Assembly: GCA_035495315.1 (NCBI GenBank) | Contig: DATJGF010000065.1 | Location: 1 to 38,501 of the forward strand | DNA: 38,501 nucleotides | Source of the DNA: DATJGF01 sp035495315 | GTDB taxonomy: Bacteria; Verrucomicrobiota; Verrucomicrobiia; Limisphaerales; UBA8199 | Direction of reading: 5' to 3' | Shown here: positions 1 through 8,734 of the stretch, piece by piece | Numbering within the stretch: position 1 is the first letter of the stretch | Layout: every line of letters starts with the position of its first letter | Made by a program: the position numbers and the translations under genes | Notes under the pieces: generated by a model | Told to the model about the DNA's origin: nothing | The model's database searches: none | What the model saw: the letters and a program-made list of their open reading frames with translations, nothing else

Positions 1-22
1 GGGCACGTTCGAAGCCCTTTTT
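1..22 (+). terminator. possible terminator tail at window edge
   Basis: GGGC at 1-4 pairs with GCCC at 14-17 and is followed by a run of five T. This would suit a Rho-independent terminator of a gene left of the window. Only four stem pairs are visible, so it may be chance. Confidence 0.25.
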
Positions 23-180
23 GATAGTATCAGAGCGCATAATTAAAAACTTACCTTAGAATCTCGCCAAACGATAGAGAGAAAAGCCTAACAGGTGGGT
101 TGGCGATTGTCACGCTTACTGGAAGAAAGAATCACTCGAACTCTGAACTCGCGCAATCTTTAGCGCCTGCTGTCTTCAGA

Positions 181-220
181 GTCCGACGTTCAGTGTTCAG
201 CCTTCGAGGTTCGGCGTTCA
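181..220. repeat. degenerate GTTCRG short tandem repeat
   Basis: The stretch repeats a word close to GTTCAG/GTTCGG (cgttcagtgttcag, then ggttcggcgttca) in the untranslated region ahead of the first gene. Although an open frame runs through it from position 100, the low-complexity make-up suggests it is non-coding. This supports starting the next gene at 304. Confidence 0.4.
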
Positions 221-303
221 CTCTTAACGATTCTGGAGTCTTTAGCAAAGGGCACCCTTTAATCAGCTTGACCCAAAGCCACACGCGCGCATGCTCGGGG
301 GCC

Positions 304-1554
304 ATGAGAACCGAACAATCGAGTTCGAAATCGCTTTCCCAGTTTTCAACGATTCAAAACGGAATTCCTGCGATTACTCGCCGAAGTTTTTTGCGGTCCG
401 CGGGCTTAGGTGCCGCGGGATTGATGTTGGCGCAGTCGGCCCGCTCAGAGGAGAAACCGATCCAGGGCTTCGAAAAATCGCCTGAGGACCCTGACATCTC
501 CAACGGCTGGCAACCGGTGTCGGACCGGAGAATTCGGGTCGGCATCGTCGGCTATGGCGTGTGCAAGTTTGGCGCCGAGTTTGGCTTCCAGAACCACCCC
601 AATGTCGAGATCATTGCCGTCAGCGACTTGTTTCCTGATCGTTGTCAGGAATTGGCAAAGGCGTGTCGCTGCGCGAGAACTTATTCCTCGCTCGAGGAGT
701 TAGTTAAAGACGATCGCATCGAAGCGGTGTTCGTCGCGACGGATGCCCCCAGCCACGCGCGGCATTGCATGGAAGTGCTCAAGCATGGCAAGCACGTTGC
801 CTCGGCCGTGCCAGCAGTGTTTGGCTCCTTGTCGGATGCGGAGAAACTGTTGAAGGCAGTAAAAGTGAGCGGACGGAAGTATATGCTCTTTGAAACCTCG
901 TGTTTTCACGAAGACCTGTACGCCATGCGTCAGATTTATAATGCCGGCGGATTCGGGAAACTTGTGTACGCTGAAGGAGAGTACTTTCACTATATGGCGC
1001 AGCCGATTGATTCGTATAAGGACTGGCGGGTCGGCTTGCCGCCACAATGGTATCCGACGCATTCGAACGCTTATTACATTTGCGTCACCGGCGGGCGTTT
1101 CACTGAAGTGTCCTGCCAGGGGATGCCCAGCCGCATTGCGCATCTGCAGCCTGCCAACAATCGGTATCATAACGCTTTTGGAACGGAAATCGCGTTGTTC
1201 CGCACCAGCGACGGTGGCATGTCACGGATGGGGGTCAGCTGGGACAGCCCTGGTTACAGCGGAGAAATGGGGCGTATCCGCGGACAAAAAGGTTCGTTCT
1301 ACGGCAAATACGAAGGGTTGGAGACCGCCCCGGCGGCAACGCGACGACCACCTTTACCTCCCGGCGTGCCTGCCGGCGGTCATGGCGGCTCCCATGGCTA
1401 TCTGATGAACGAGTTCGTCACCGCGATCCTGCAGGATCGCCAACCACTCATTGACATCGTCATGGCCCTAAACCTTACCGTCCCCGGCATCGTCGCTCAT
1501 CAATCCGCGTGCAAAGGCGGCAAGTTGTTGAAGATCCCGCAGTACAAGATTTGA
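304..1554 (+). CDS. Gfo/Idh/MocA family oxidoreductase with Tat signal
   Basis: This 416-aa protein is probably an NAD(P)-dependent sugar or inositol dehydrogenase relative exported by the Tat pathway. The N-terminus carries the twin-arginine motif TRRSFLRSAGLGAAGLML at about residues 24-41. A Rossmann fold follows from about 77 (VGIVGYGVCKFG), with VSDLFPDR closing the cofactor-binding strand. VFVATDAPSHARHCMEVLKHGKHV matches the conserved second part of the family fold, and the C-terminal half is the usual beta-sheet domain. The open frame reaches back to 100, but the residues before 304 are low complexity; ATG 304 places the Tat signal near the N-terminus, with GGGGG just upstream. Substrate unknown. 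It stands alone, convergent with the rarD-like gene. Confidence 0.85.
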   Translation: MRTEQSSSKSLSQFSTIQNGIPAITRRSFLRSAGLGAAGLMLAQSARSEEKPIQGFEKSPEDPDISNGWQPVSDRRIRVGIVGYGVCKFGAEFGFQNHPNVEIIAVSDLFPDRCQELAKACRCARTYSSLEELVKDDRIEAVFVATDAPSHARHCMEVLKHGKHVASAVPAVFGSLSDAEKLLKAVKVSGRKYMLFETSCFHEDLYAMRQIYNAGGFGKLVYAEGEYFHYMAQPIDSYKDWRVGLPPQWYPTHSNAYYICVTGGRFTEVSCQGMPSRIAHLQPANNRYHNAFGTEIALFRTSDGGMSRMGVSWDSPGYSGEMGRIRGQKGSFYGKYEGLETAPAATRRPPLPPGVPAGGHGGSHGYLMNEFVTAILQDRQPLIDIVMALNLTVPGIVAHQSACKGGKLLKIPQYKI

Positions 1555-1568
1555 AGCCCGAGAGGATT

Positions 1569-1652
1569 CGGAAGGCCGAGCTCCTGCGAGGCCCAAAATC
1601 CGGCCGGAAACATTAAGAGAGAATTTGGGCCTCGCGGGAGCTCGGCCTTCCG
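1569..1652. repeat. long near-perfect inverted repeat (REP-like hairpin)
   Basis: Arms at 1569-1599 and 1623-1652 are near-perfect reverse complements, about 30 bp each, built from CGGAAGGCCGAGCTC and GAGGCCCAAA. A further palindrome, CCGGCCGG, lies at 1600-1607 near the left arm. It sits between two converging genes (ends 1554 and 1769), where it could stop transcription from both sides. Length and composition also fit a REP/REPIN-type mobile repeat. No T-tract follows. Confidence 0.7.
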
Positions 1653-1748
1653 AAAAATGTTTGGGCAACAGCTCCCAGACGGTTGGCTTGGGAGGCCTGG
1701 GGAATGAGTACATACGACCGACCCGCCGGGTAAGATGCCCAGCTTTAC

Positions 1749-1772
1749 GGCAGACGAGACCTCTGCCGCTAC
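1749..1772. repeat. short GGCAGRCGAGAC hairpin repeat, copy 1
   Basis: This 24-base unit matches the one at 8649-8672 at 21 of 24 positions (GGCAG.CGAGAC..CTGCCGCTAC). The other copy folds into a perfect 8-bp stem with loop AGA; this copy's stem is damaged. It overlaps the last bases of the rarD-like gene. Confidence 0.55.
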
Positions 1773-2707
1773 TCGGGCTCATCGGCAACGGGCTGCGGCG
1801 AACGCGCCAGGACTGAATCAAGCACGTAGACTCCAATTCCAACCCAGCACAAACCGAAACTGGCCAGCTTCGCTCGATCGAGCGCTTCGTGAAATAACAC
1901 GACTGCCACCAGGAATTGCAGCGTCGGACCGATGTACTGCAGAAAGCCCATCATCGAAAGCGGCAAACGGCGCAACGCCGCGCCAAAGCACAACAGCGGC
2001 ACCGCGGTGATAAAACCCGACATTGACAGGATGCCATAAGTCCCGGCGGAAATCTCCTGGGGACGCGAGGTCAGGATGACTATCAAAGCCAGCGGCAGCA
2101 AAATCCACGATTCGACGAGCAACCCGTGCAGAGAATTGATGTCGACCTTTTTCCGTACCAATCCATAAAACCCGAAAGTGACCGCCAGCGAAACGGCGAG
2201 CCAGGGAAAGCCCGAGCCATGCAACTGGAGGTTAACGACCGCGAGCACGGCAAAAAACACGGCAAGCCACTGCCAGCCGCGAAGGCGTTCGTGAAGGAAA
2301 AACATCCCCAATGCGATCGAGAGCAGCGGGTTGATGAAGTAACCGAGGCTGGCCTGCAACACCTGATGCGTCGCAATCGAATAGACGAAGATAAGCCAAT
2401 TGAGCCCGAGCAGGACTGCGCCGCCGGAAAGCAGCAGCATATTGCGACGGCTGCGCAACACCGGCCGGATCGCGCTCCATTCGGTCCTAATCGAAATCAC
2501 CGCCGCCAGGAAAATGGAGGACCAGAATATTCGATGGCAGACCACCACCAGCGAGGAGACGTGCGACAGAAAATGAAAATAAATCGGGAATATGCCCCAC
2601 ATGGTGTACGCACTGATGGCATACACCAGGCCGGCGCGAGATTTCGCGTCGGAGACTGTCGCAGTGGCAGTGAGGCGCGCGGCTGAATTATCAACGGTCC
2701 CGGGCAT
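1769..2707 (-). CDS. rarD: RarD-like EamA/DMT family transporter
   Basis: This 312-aa inner-membrane protein of the drug/metabolite transporter superfamily has about ten hydrophobic segments, from AGLVYAISAYTMWGIFPIYF near residue 25 to the C-terminus. The order of conserved stretches fits RarD: WGIFPIYF early, HRIFWS (about 58-63), LNWLIFVYSIATHQVLQASL (about 103-122), the helix with SLGYFINPLLSIALGMFFLHERL, and the C-terminal MGFLQYIGPTLQFLVAVVLFHE. RarD proteins are annotated as chloramphenicol-sensitivity permeases but their substrate is unsettled. The start at 2707 is the first ATG and leaves a short cytosolic leader; no clear Shine-Dalgarno is seen. Its end lies 214 nt from the convergent oxidoreductase, across the inverted repeat. 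Confidence 0.88.
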   Translation of the reverse strand: MPGTVDNSAARLTATATVSDAKSRAGLVYAISAYTMWGIFPIYFHFLSHVSSLVVVCHRIFWSSIFLAAVISIRTEWSAIRPVLRSRRNMLLLSGGAVLLGLNWLIFVYSIATHQVLQASLGYFINPLLSIALGMFFLHERLRGWQWLAVFFAVLAVVNLQLHGSGFPWLAVSLAVTFGFYGLVRKKVDINSLHGLLVESWILLPLALIVILTSRPQEISAGTYGILSMSGFITAVPLLCFGAALRRLPLSMMGFLQYIGPTLQFLVAVVLFHEALDRAKLASFGLCWVGIGVYVLDSVLARSPQPVADEPE

Positions 2708-2749
2708 AAGCGAGAAAATAGCGCAGCAATGACAAGCTGCAACAAATGG

Positions 2750-3166
2750 TTAGGGCAAGATACCTCGTGCCCGGTGGAGCTTGATCGGTAGATATTTGGC
2801 GCAGGTCACAAAATCCAGATCGGTCGTGAAAATCTTGAGCTGGTGCCGGGTAGCGACGGCACAAATCAGCAGATCGGTGGCGGTGGCTTGCAGGCCTTTG
2901 GCTCGAAGCAGGTTATAATAATCCGCGGCTGTTTCATCATCTTCTTCGTCCAACGGCAAATTTGGATAGAACCGGAGGTACTCTTTCAATTGTTGAAACC
3001 ATTCGGAAGGACTAGCTCCAGAAAGGACTTCCTGTCTAATCGGTCCGATCAATTGAATCAAGTCAGCTCGCACCAACCTGGCAACCTCAATCGCAATCGG
3101 ATGGGTAGGAGGACGGTTTCGACGAAAGAACTGTGACCAGACGCAGGTGTCAACGATGACATTCAC
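2750..3166 (-). CDS. vapC: VapC-type PIN-domain ribonuclease toxin
   Basis: This 138-aa PIN-domain toxin is the usual VapC length. The N-terminal strand IVDTCVWSQFF supplies the first conserved acid. Further family acids are in the EEDDETAADYYNLLRAKG stretch (about 74-91), ATDLLICAVATRH (about 96-108, the third acid) and the terminal IFTTDLDF, which carries the fourth. VapC toxins cleave tRNA or rRNA when freed from VapB. The start is GTG at 3166 and overlaps the antitoxin stop in a GTGA tetranucleotide (3163-3166), the classic VapBC coupling. All catalytic acids appear present, so the toxin is probably intact. Confidence 0.9.
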   Translation of the reverse strand: MNVIVDTCVWSQFFRRNRPPTHPIAIEVARLVRADLIQLIGPIRQEVLSGASPSEWFQQLKEYLRFYPNLPLDEEDDETAADYYNLLRAKGLQATATDLLICAVATRHQLKIFTTDLDFVTCAKYLPIKLHRARGILP

Positions 3167-3366
3167 GAATGTCTGCGTCGCATTTTTTTATAATCCCACT
3201 TCGGGTCAAAATCGATTTTACCGCCCAACTCTAAAATGCGAACTCGCTGCCGACGTCGCACAAACTCCGCCAGCGCCGTGTTGACGGCTTCCTGCTTGGT
3301 CTTGAAGTTCCCCAGCTTGACGGTCGCTTCAATCAGCTTGTCATCCAACTTTAAGTTCGTTGGCAT
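3163..3366 (-). CDS. vapB: VapB family antitoxin
   Basis: This 67-aa antitoxin lies immediately upstream of and overlaps the PIN toxin. The N-terminal part (LKLDDKLIEATVKLG, then TKQEAVNTALAEFVRRR) is the DNA-binding half of the family. The C-terminal tail ILELGGKIDFDPKWDYKKMR is the hallmark VapB toxin-binding segment that occupies the toxin active site. VapB-VapC normally represses its own promoter. AAGGT sits a few bases before the ATG. The pair is flanked by the rarD-like gene and the divergent FG-GAP gene, with no other mobile marker. Confidence 0.9.
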   Translation of the reverse strand: MPTNLKLDDKLIEATVKLGNFKTKQEAVNTALAEFVRRRQRVRILELGGKIDFDPKWDYKKMRRRHS

Positions 3367-3494
3367 ACCTTACCTTGCCCTGACACATGCGCTTGTGTCA
3401 AGTTGTTAGTCTTGCAGCAAAGCGGTTTTTAAACCGGTTCCTAGGGCTGCGCTTTCTATTGCGAGCCGCGTCTTCCCCTGCCATTCTGGTCATT

Positions 3495-6400
3495 ATGCAA
3501 AAATTACTGGTCTGGGTCGTGTTGGCCTTGGCCCTAGCCGGCGCGGTAATTTTCTTCGTCCTGCGGAAACAGGGTCCGGCCAACAATTTCACCGGCTTAA
3601 TGACTCGCGGCCAAGGGTATTTGGAGAAAGGCGACGCGACCAATGCGATTGCGGCCTATAGCAAAGCCTTAGAACTTGCACCCGAAAGCATCGATGCCCA
3701 CCTGGATCTCGCCAACGGCTACCTCCTGGCCGGCAACAACCAGGCCGTGCTGGACGAGTGCCAGCAGGTGTTGAAATACGATCATAGCAATGCCGCTGCC
3801 TATTACCTGATGGGCTGCGCCTATCAGCATTTGAATCAGCCCGAGAAAGCGGTGCAGGCGTTCCAGGAATCGCAAAAAATCGATCCCGCAGTGACCGCTT
3901 TGAATTTTCAACTCGGACTTGCGCAGGAACGCGCAGGACACCTCGACGAAGCCATCCAAGAATTTGAAACGGTCGTGCAGTTTGAGCCGGATCATCCGTC
4001 GGCTCATTACCAGCTCAGTCGATTGTACCAGCGGGCGAACCGGCAAACCGATGCTGCTGCTGAATTGGCCAAACATCAACAAATCCTCGCCAAAAATCCG
4101 TCGATCCCTGCGCCGCCACTGGGTTATGAACGTTGTAAATACACCCTACCACGCGTGGCATTCGTGCTCGAACAGCCGGATCCGACCGGGGTTGCTGTTC
4201 GTTTCGTCGATGCATCGACGGCGGCATTTGGCCAACGCGCCTCAGCCTATCGCGGCCCGCTTGGTGTGATCGACTATAACCATGACGGACGAAACAGCCT
4301 GTTCGTGATGGAAGGAAACGGATTCCGGCTGTTGAACAACACGCAAGGGCAGTTTGCACCGATGGGTGAAGTTTTGCCCGGAGCGACTAACGGCGGGTAT
4401 CGCCGCTGCCTCGTGGGCGATCTAAACAATGACCGGTTCGATGACGTGCTCGTGCTCGGTGAAGAGGCCGCCCATGCGTTCCGTTTTGCCACCAATGGCC
4501 AATTCCGCGAAGTTACCGCCGCCTGCGGCTTGAAGGGTTTTAAGGCCCGCGACGGAGTTTTGGCCGACCTCGACTTCACCGGTAAACTGGATCTTCTGAC
4601 AATCCTGCCCGGCAGCCAGGGCCTGCGGCTCTACCGCAATCTGGGCAGTTTTTATTTTCAGGACCACACCAACTCGGGCTTGCCGCTCTCACTAACCGGC
4701 GTCCAACAGGTCGCAACTGAGGATTGGAACAACGAAGATGTGCCTGGCGTATTTGCGACGCACGCGGGACAAGTCCCTTTATTCTTTGCCAAGCAACGGG
4801 CCGGATCATTTGTCCAGACCAACATCGATAGCTCCTGGCCCGCCGGAAACTATATCGCTTTTGGCGATTTGAACAACGATCTGCTGGTCGATTTCGCGTT
4901 GGCAGACGAACACGATCTGCATGTCGTATTCGGCGGCCTCAAGGAACGCCCAAAACTCTCGCTGCAGGGCCTGCAGGTCAAAGGTCTGTTGCTGATAGAT
5001 TATGACAATGACGGCTGGCTGGACATCATTGCGTATGGCAGCGGCCTCCGGGTCTGGCGCAATCTCGGCAAGACAGGTTTCACTGAGGTCACCACCATAC
5101 TGGGCTTGGACAAAATCGGTGCGGTAGACGGACTGGTCGCAGCGGATTTCGACCAGGACGGCGATACCGACCTGGTTTTGAGCACTGCAACCGGTTTGCA
5201 GTTTTGGCGAAACGACGGCGGCAACTCCAACAAACAACTCAAGTTGCAACTGGTCGGCAATCGCTCCAATTCGAGTGCCTTGGGCGCCCGAGTCGAAATC
5301 GTCGCCGGTAATTGGCACACCATTCGCACCAAGACTCAACTCCCGTTGGAAATAGGGGTGGGCAAGCACACAAAAATTGACCTGCTCAAAACGCACTGGT
5401 TTGACCTCGCAACAACGCTTGTCGACCTAACAGTTCCATCCGGCCTGCTAACTGATGAAGAATTAATGCTGCCGACTGGCTCGTGCCCCAACCTCTACGC
5501 GTGGAGCGGAAAACAGTTCAAATTTGTCACCGATATCCTCGGTGCCGCACCAATGGGACTGCCCTCGAGCGCGTCTCATTTCATCGATGCCGACCCGGAA
5601 GAGTTTCTCGCATTGGGTAATGAACAGCAGTTTCCGATGACCAACGGGAACTACGAGTTGCGCATCACCGAAGAGTTGCGTGAGGTGCTGTATCTCGAGC
5701 AAGCCAAATTGTTTGTGGTGGATCATCCAGCGGGAACGCTGGTCCATTCGACGAGTAAAATGCTGCCGCGCAAACCGTTTCCGCCGCACGAACTGCGCAC
5801 GTTGCGGCCACGCGCATCGCTCCAGCAGGCGACTCGCAACGACGGCTGTGACGTGACTGAGATTTTGGCCAGCACCGATAACCGGATGGTTTCACCCGTA
5901 CGCTTGCGTGAGCCGCAACTGCGCGGCCTGGCTGAGCCGTTCGCCATCACGTTGGACTTCGGTGAGTTGCCGACTGACGAACCGTTGGTCCTGGTGTTGA
6001 CGGGTTGGCTTCGATTCGGAGGCGGCATGGCAAATATCGCCGCCTCGCTCGATCCCAATCTTCCCTTCCCTTTCCCAACCCTTGAAGCGGAACTGCCGGA
6101 TGGAACGTGGAAAACCGTTCCAACAGAGGTCGGCACTCCGGCCGGAAAAACCAAAACTATACTGGTTGACCTCGATCAAAAGCTGCCCCAAAAGACGCGC
6201 CGTCTTCGATTGAGTAGCGCGTTTGAAATCCATTGGGATTCGGCAAGCTTATGCGTTAGGGCGTCCGCTGATCAAAACCACGTCACCTCGCTGGCTCCTG
6301 CGCGGGCCGAGCTTCGCTGGCATGGCTTCGGAGATTACGCCAACCTGCCCGAGGACTTGCCGCTGATACCGGCTTATGAAAAAGTGCGATCCGAACCACC

Positions 6401-6767
6401 GTGGATAATCACACCTTCAGGCTGGTGCACGCGCTACGGACCCGTCAATGAATTGATTGCCGAAAAGGACAACGCGTTGGTGCTGCTGAACGGCGGCGAC
6501 GAATTGGCGCTTTCCTTCAAAGCGGACCAGCTCCCGTCGAAGCCTGATGGTTTCCAGCGCGACTTCTTTTTATATGTGGTCGGTTGGGATAAGGACGCGG
6601 ATTTCCATGTGGGCGACGGTTGGCGGGTCGATCCGTTGCCATTTTTAGGCATGGATGACCAAGCCTATGGGCGTCAACCTCGGCCCGCAGGATTTGACGA
6701 CGCCTGGATCGCCAAATACAACACGCGTTGGGTAGGACCAAGGATGTTGACTCGAACCACGCGCTAG
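3495..6767 (+). CDS. TPR + FG-GAP/VCBS + ASPIC/UnbV surface protein
   Basis: This 1090-aa protein is likely exported and membrane-anchored. ATG 3495 is chosen over the upstream in-frame codon at 3387 because a hydrophobic anchor, LLVWVVLALALAGAVIFFVL, follows directly. About four to five TPR units occupy residues 30-205 (for example NAIAAYSKALELAPESIDAH and AAAYYLMGCAYQHL). A beta-propeller of FG-GAP/VCBS repeats follows (about 235-600), with calcium-loop motifs such as DYNHDGRNSLFV, DYDNDGWLDII and DFDQDGDTDLVL. An ASPIC/UnbV segment (LQLVGNRSNSSALGARVEI) comes next, then a C-terminal part of roughly 400 residues that I do not recognise (begins near CPNLYAWSGKQFKFVTDI). FG-GAP/ASPIC proteins are abundant in Verrucomicrobia and Planctomycetes; their function is mostly unknown. 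It converges on another FG-GAP gene. Confidence 0.85.
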   Translation: MQKLLVWVVLALALAGAVIFFVLRKQGPANNFTGLMTRGQGYLEKGDATNAIAAYSKALELAPESIDAHLDLANGYLLAGNNQAVLDECQQVLKYDHSNAAAYYLMGCAYQHLNQPEKAVQAFQESQKIDPAVTALNFQLGLAQERAGHLDEAIQEFETVVQFEPDHPSAHYQLSRLYQRANRQTDAAAELAKHQQILAKNPSIPAPPLGYERCKYTLPRVAFVLEQPDPTGVAVRFVDASTAAFGQRASAYRGPLGVIDYNHDGRNSLFVMEGNGFRLLNNTQGQFAPMGEVLPGATNGGYRRCLVGDLNNDRFDDVLVLGEEAAHAFRFATNGQFREVTAACGLKGFKARDGVLADLDFTGKLDLLTILPGSQGLRLYRNLGSFYFQDHTNSGLPLSLTGVQQVATEDWNNEDVPGVFATHAGQVPLFFAKQRAGSFVQTNIDSSWPAGNYIAFGDLNNDLLVDFALADEHDLHVVFGGLKERPKLSLQGLQVKGLLLIDYDNDGWLDIIAYGSGLRVWRNLGKTGFTEVTTILGLDKIGAVDGLVAADFDQDGDTDLVLSTATGLQFWRNDGGNSNKQLKLQLVGNRSNSSALGARVEIVAGNWHTIRTKTQLPLEIGVGKHTKIDLLKTHWFDLATTLVDLTVPSGLLTDEELMLPTGSCPNLYAWSGKQFKFVTDILGAAPMGLPSSASHFIDADPEEFLALGNEQQFPMTNGNYELRITEELREVLYLEQAKLFVVDHPAGTLVHSTSKMLPRKPFPPHELRTLRPRASLQQATRNDGCDVTEILASTDNRMVSPVRLREPQLRGLAEPFAITLDFGELPTDEPLVLVLTGWLRFGGGMANIAASLDPNLPFPFPTLEAELPDGTWKTVPTEVGTPAGKTKTILVDLDQKLPQKTRRLRLSSAFEIHWDSASLCVRASADQNHVTSLAPARAELRWHGFGDYANLPEDLPLIPAYEKVRSEPPWIITPSGWCTRYGPVNELIAEKDNALVLLNGGDELALSFKADQLPSKPDGFQRDFFLYVVGWDKDADFHVGDGWRVDPLPFLGMDDQAYGRQPRPAGFDDAWIAKYNTRWVGPRMLTRTTR

Positions 6768-6805
6768 CTATTGGATTTCGTTTCGAGCTTCGCAATTCGG
6801 ATTTC

Positions 6806-6821
6806 AGCGGCTCCTGCCGCT
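6806..6821. terminator. hairpin between convergent FG-GAP genes
   Basis: AGCGGC and GCCGCT form a 6-bp stem around a TCCT loop in the 52-bp gap between the two converging genes. A short TATTTCCCTT follows on the plus strand. It could end transcription from both sides, although the T-tract is weak. Confidence 0.4.
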
Positions 6822-8526
6822 ATTTCCCTTCCGTTATAACCGTCAGCTTATCAATCGCCAGAGCGTCGATTTTCTGCTTTGTGCCGCTCGGCCAGGCAAT
6901 TTCCAAATTGTCCACTTTATCAGCCTTACCCAGACCGATTGTCAGCGGCAACTCGGATTGCGAGAGGTAACTCCTTGTGGGCATCACTTGTCGAGCAAGC
7001 GTATGCCCGCCGACGCTCGCCCGGACCCAGGCGCCAATCGCATCGCGGTTGCTCTTCGTCCCCACCAGTTTCAACCGCACCCAATGATGCCCCAGGTTCT
7101 GATCATTGCGCAACAGCAGCGGCGGACCGCCGATCTGGCAGAGCACCACATCGAGGTCCCCATCTCCGTCAATGTCGGCGTAAGCTGAGCCGCGCCCGAC
7201 GATCGCTTTGAAAAGGTCCGTCCCGCATTTCATCGGCGGGACCGGACTAAAGCCGGTTCCTTTGATGTCGCCTCGGTTCCAGAACAACTGGGCCGCCTGG
7301 CGATATTGTTGGGTCGGCTCAACACGATTGATCTCCGGTTCCAGATGACCATTCGCCGTCAGCACGTCCAGCCGGCCATCCAGGTCGTAATCAAAAAAGA
7401 ACAAACCAAATTTCAGCAGCTTTTGGCTCGCCAGCCCTAATCCCTCCCTAACCGCTTCATCGGCGAAAAGCAACGAATCGCGTTGTGCCATGTACAAGGC
7501 GTTCATTTCGTTGGCGAAATTGCCAATCGCGATCGCCAGTGTGTCGTCGCTGCGAAAACGAGCTGAATCGATGCCCATCGCGCCGCGAGTCAATCCGTAA
7601 GCGTCGTAAGCGATGCCTGAACGGGCACCGATTTCTTTAAACGTGCCGTTATGCTCGTTGTGAAACAAAAAGTTTTGGACGGTGTCGTTGGCCACGACGA
7701 TGTCGATCCAGCCATCATTATCGACGTCCACCGGCGCGAGGGCCAGGGACTTCGCCACGGGCAAACCGGTCGCCGTGTTGGTAATTCGGATGCCTGCCTG
7801 CTCCGAGACATCGGAGAAATGCCCCTTGCCATCATTGTGGTAGAGGTAAGGGAACACGCCCTGGAAATTTCGTGGCGGACCATAGGCACGGCCGATCTTG
7901 GGAAGTTCGTAAGGCACGGCGAGGTCCAATTGCGGCGACCAACGGATGTAATTGCAGACGAACAGATCCAAACGCCCATCGTTGTCATAATCGATGAACG
8001 CAGCGCTGGTGCTCCAACCATCGGGCGCCCCGCCCACACCGGCGTCGGCTGTGACTTCCCGAAACTTGCCTTTGCCTTCATTGTGAAACAGGTGATTGCC
8101 GTTCACACAGGTGATGAACACATCGGGCAGGCCGTCATTATCGTAGTCGCCAACCGCCACACCCATTCCATAAAAACTGACGTCGAGACCGGATCCTGCG
8201 GTGACGTCGGTGAAATGTCCATGCCCGTCGTTACGATACAGGGCCATGGTTGGCGCTTTTTGACCCGCCGGAATATGGCCCGGCCAATAACTCGAGTTGA
8301 TAAAGAGCAGGTCCTGCTTCCCATCATTGTCGAAATCAAAGAAGGCCACACCCCCGCCCATGGTTTCGGGCAGCAACTTATCGCCGTAAGCGCCGTTCAC
8401 ATGCGTAAAGGTAATTCCTGAAGCCGGCGTAATGTCACTGAATTTCGAGACGGGTATCTCTTCCGCATTCGTTTGGACGAGCACTGCGAAGAATGATAGA
8501 AAAGCAATAAGATAGGCTCGGATCAT
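6820..8526 (-). CDS. CRTAC1-type FG-GAP/ASPIC-UnbV secreted protein
   Basis: This 568-aa exported protein has a signal peptide (MIRAYLIAFLSFFAVLVQTNA, cleavage near residue 21). The family opening FSDITPASGITFTHVNG follows. Repeated FG-GAP/VCBS blades show FDFDNDGKQDLLFIN, DYDNDGLPDVFI, DYDNDGRLDLFV, DVDNDGWIDIVV and DYDLDGRLDVL. The C-terminal ASPIC/UnbV domain reads VRLKLVGTKSNRDAIGAWV and then GLGKADKVDNLEIAWPSG. The Asp/Asn loops are expected to bind calcium. The length is typical of the family. The role is unknown; members are often assumed to act in adhesion or binding at the cell surface. It shares blade architecture with its convergent neighbour but lacks TPRs. Confidence 0.88.
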   Translation of the reverse strand: MIRAYLIAFLSFFAVLVQTNAEEIPVSKFSDITPASGITFTHVNGAYGDKLLPETMGGGVAFFDFDNDGKQDLLFINSSYWPGHIPAGQKAPTMALYRNDGHGHFTDVTAGSGLDVSFYGMGVAVGDYDNDGLPDVFITCVNGNHLFHNEGKGKFREVTADAGVGGAPDGWSTSAAFIDYDNDGRLDLFVCNYIRWSPQLDLAVPYELPKIGRAYGPPRNFQGVFPYLYHNDGKGHFSDVSEQAGIRITNTATGLPVAKSLALAPVDVDNDGWIDIVVANDTVQNFLFHNEHNGTFKEIGARSGIAYDAYGLTRGAMGIDSARFRSDDTLAIAIGNFANEMNALYMAQRDSLLFADEAVREGLGLASQKLLKFGLFFFDYDLDGRLDVLTANGHLEPEINRVEPTQQYRQAAQLFWNRGDIKGTGFSPVPPMKCGTDLFKAIVGRGSAYADIDGDGDLDVVLCQIGGPPLLLRNDQNLGHHWVRLKLVGTKSNRDAIGAWVRASVGGHTLARQVMPTRSYLSQSELPLTIGLGKADKVDNLEIAWPSGTKQKIDALAIDKLTVITEGK

Positions 8527-8531
8527 ACTGT

Positions 8532-8672
8532 AGCGGCAAGCGCCTTGGTTGTCCGCCAGGGCAGCATCTTGCCGCTGTCTGGTGCCGCTCTTTTTACCGC
8601 GTCAACCATTCTGGTCCTCGTTCCGCCGGGCGGGACGCCCGGCTCTCTGGCAGGCGAGACGCCTGCCGCTAC
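8532..8672. repeat. cluster of three short inverted repeats
   Basis: Three hairpins lie in the gap between the divergent FG-GAP and histidine kinase genes. They are AGCGGCAAG/CTTGCCGCT (8532-8540 with 8568-8576), CCGGGCG-GGA-CGCCCGG (8626-8642) and GGCAGGCG-AGA-CGCCTGCC (8649-8667). The last belongs to the same family as the copy at 1749-1772. They look like REP-type dispersed repeats rather than operators, since the region also contains low-complexity filler. Confidence 0.65.
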
Positions 8673-8734
8673 GCGGAATTGGTTTGGCATTTACCGACTC
8701 AGAGCGTGTATCATTTCTATAAGTGGCACGCAAC

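Noticed and set aside
100..303. Longer N-terminus for the oxidoreductase
   Set aside because: It would put 68 low-complexity residues before the Tat signal, which must be near the N-terminus.
700..1170. Minus-strand 156-aa open frame
   Set aside because: It is a shadow of the oxidoreductase gene, whose Rossmann motifs are clear on the plus strand.
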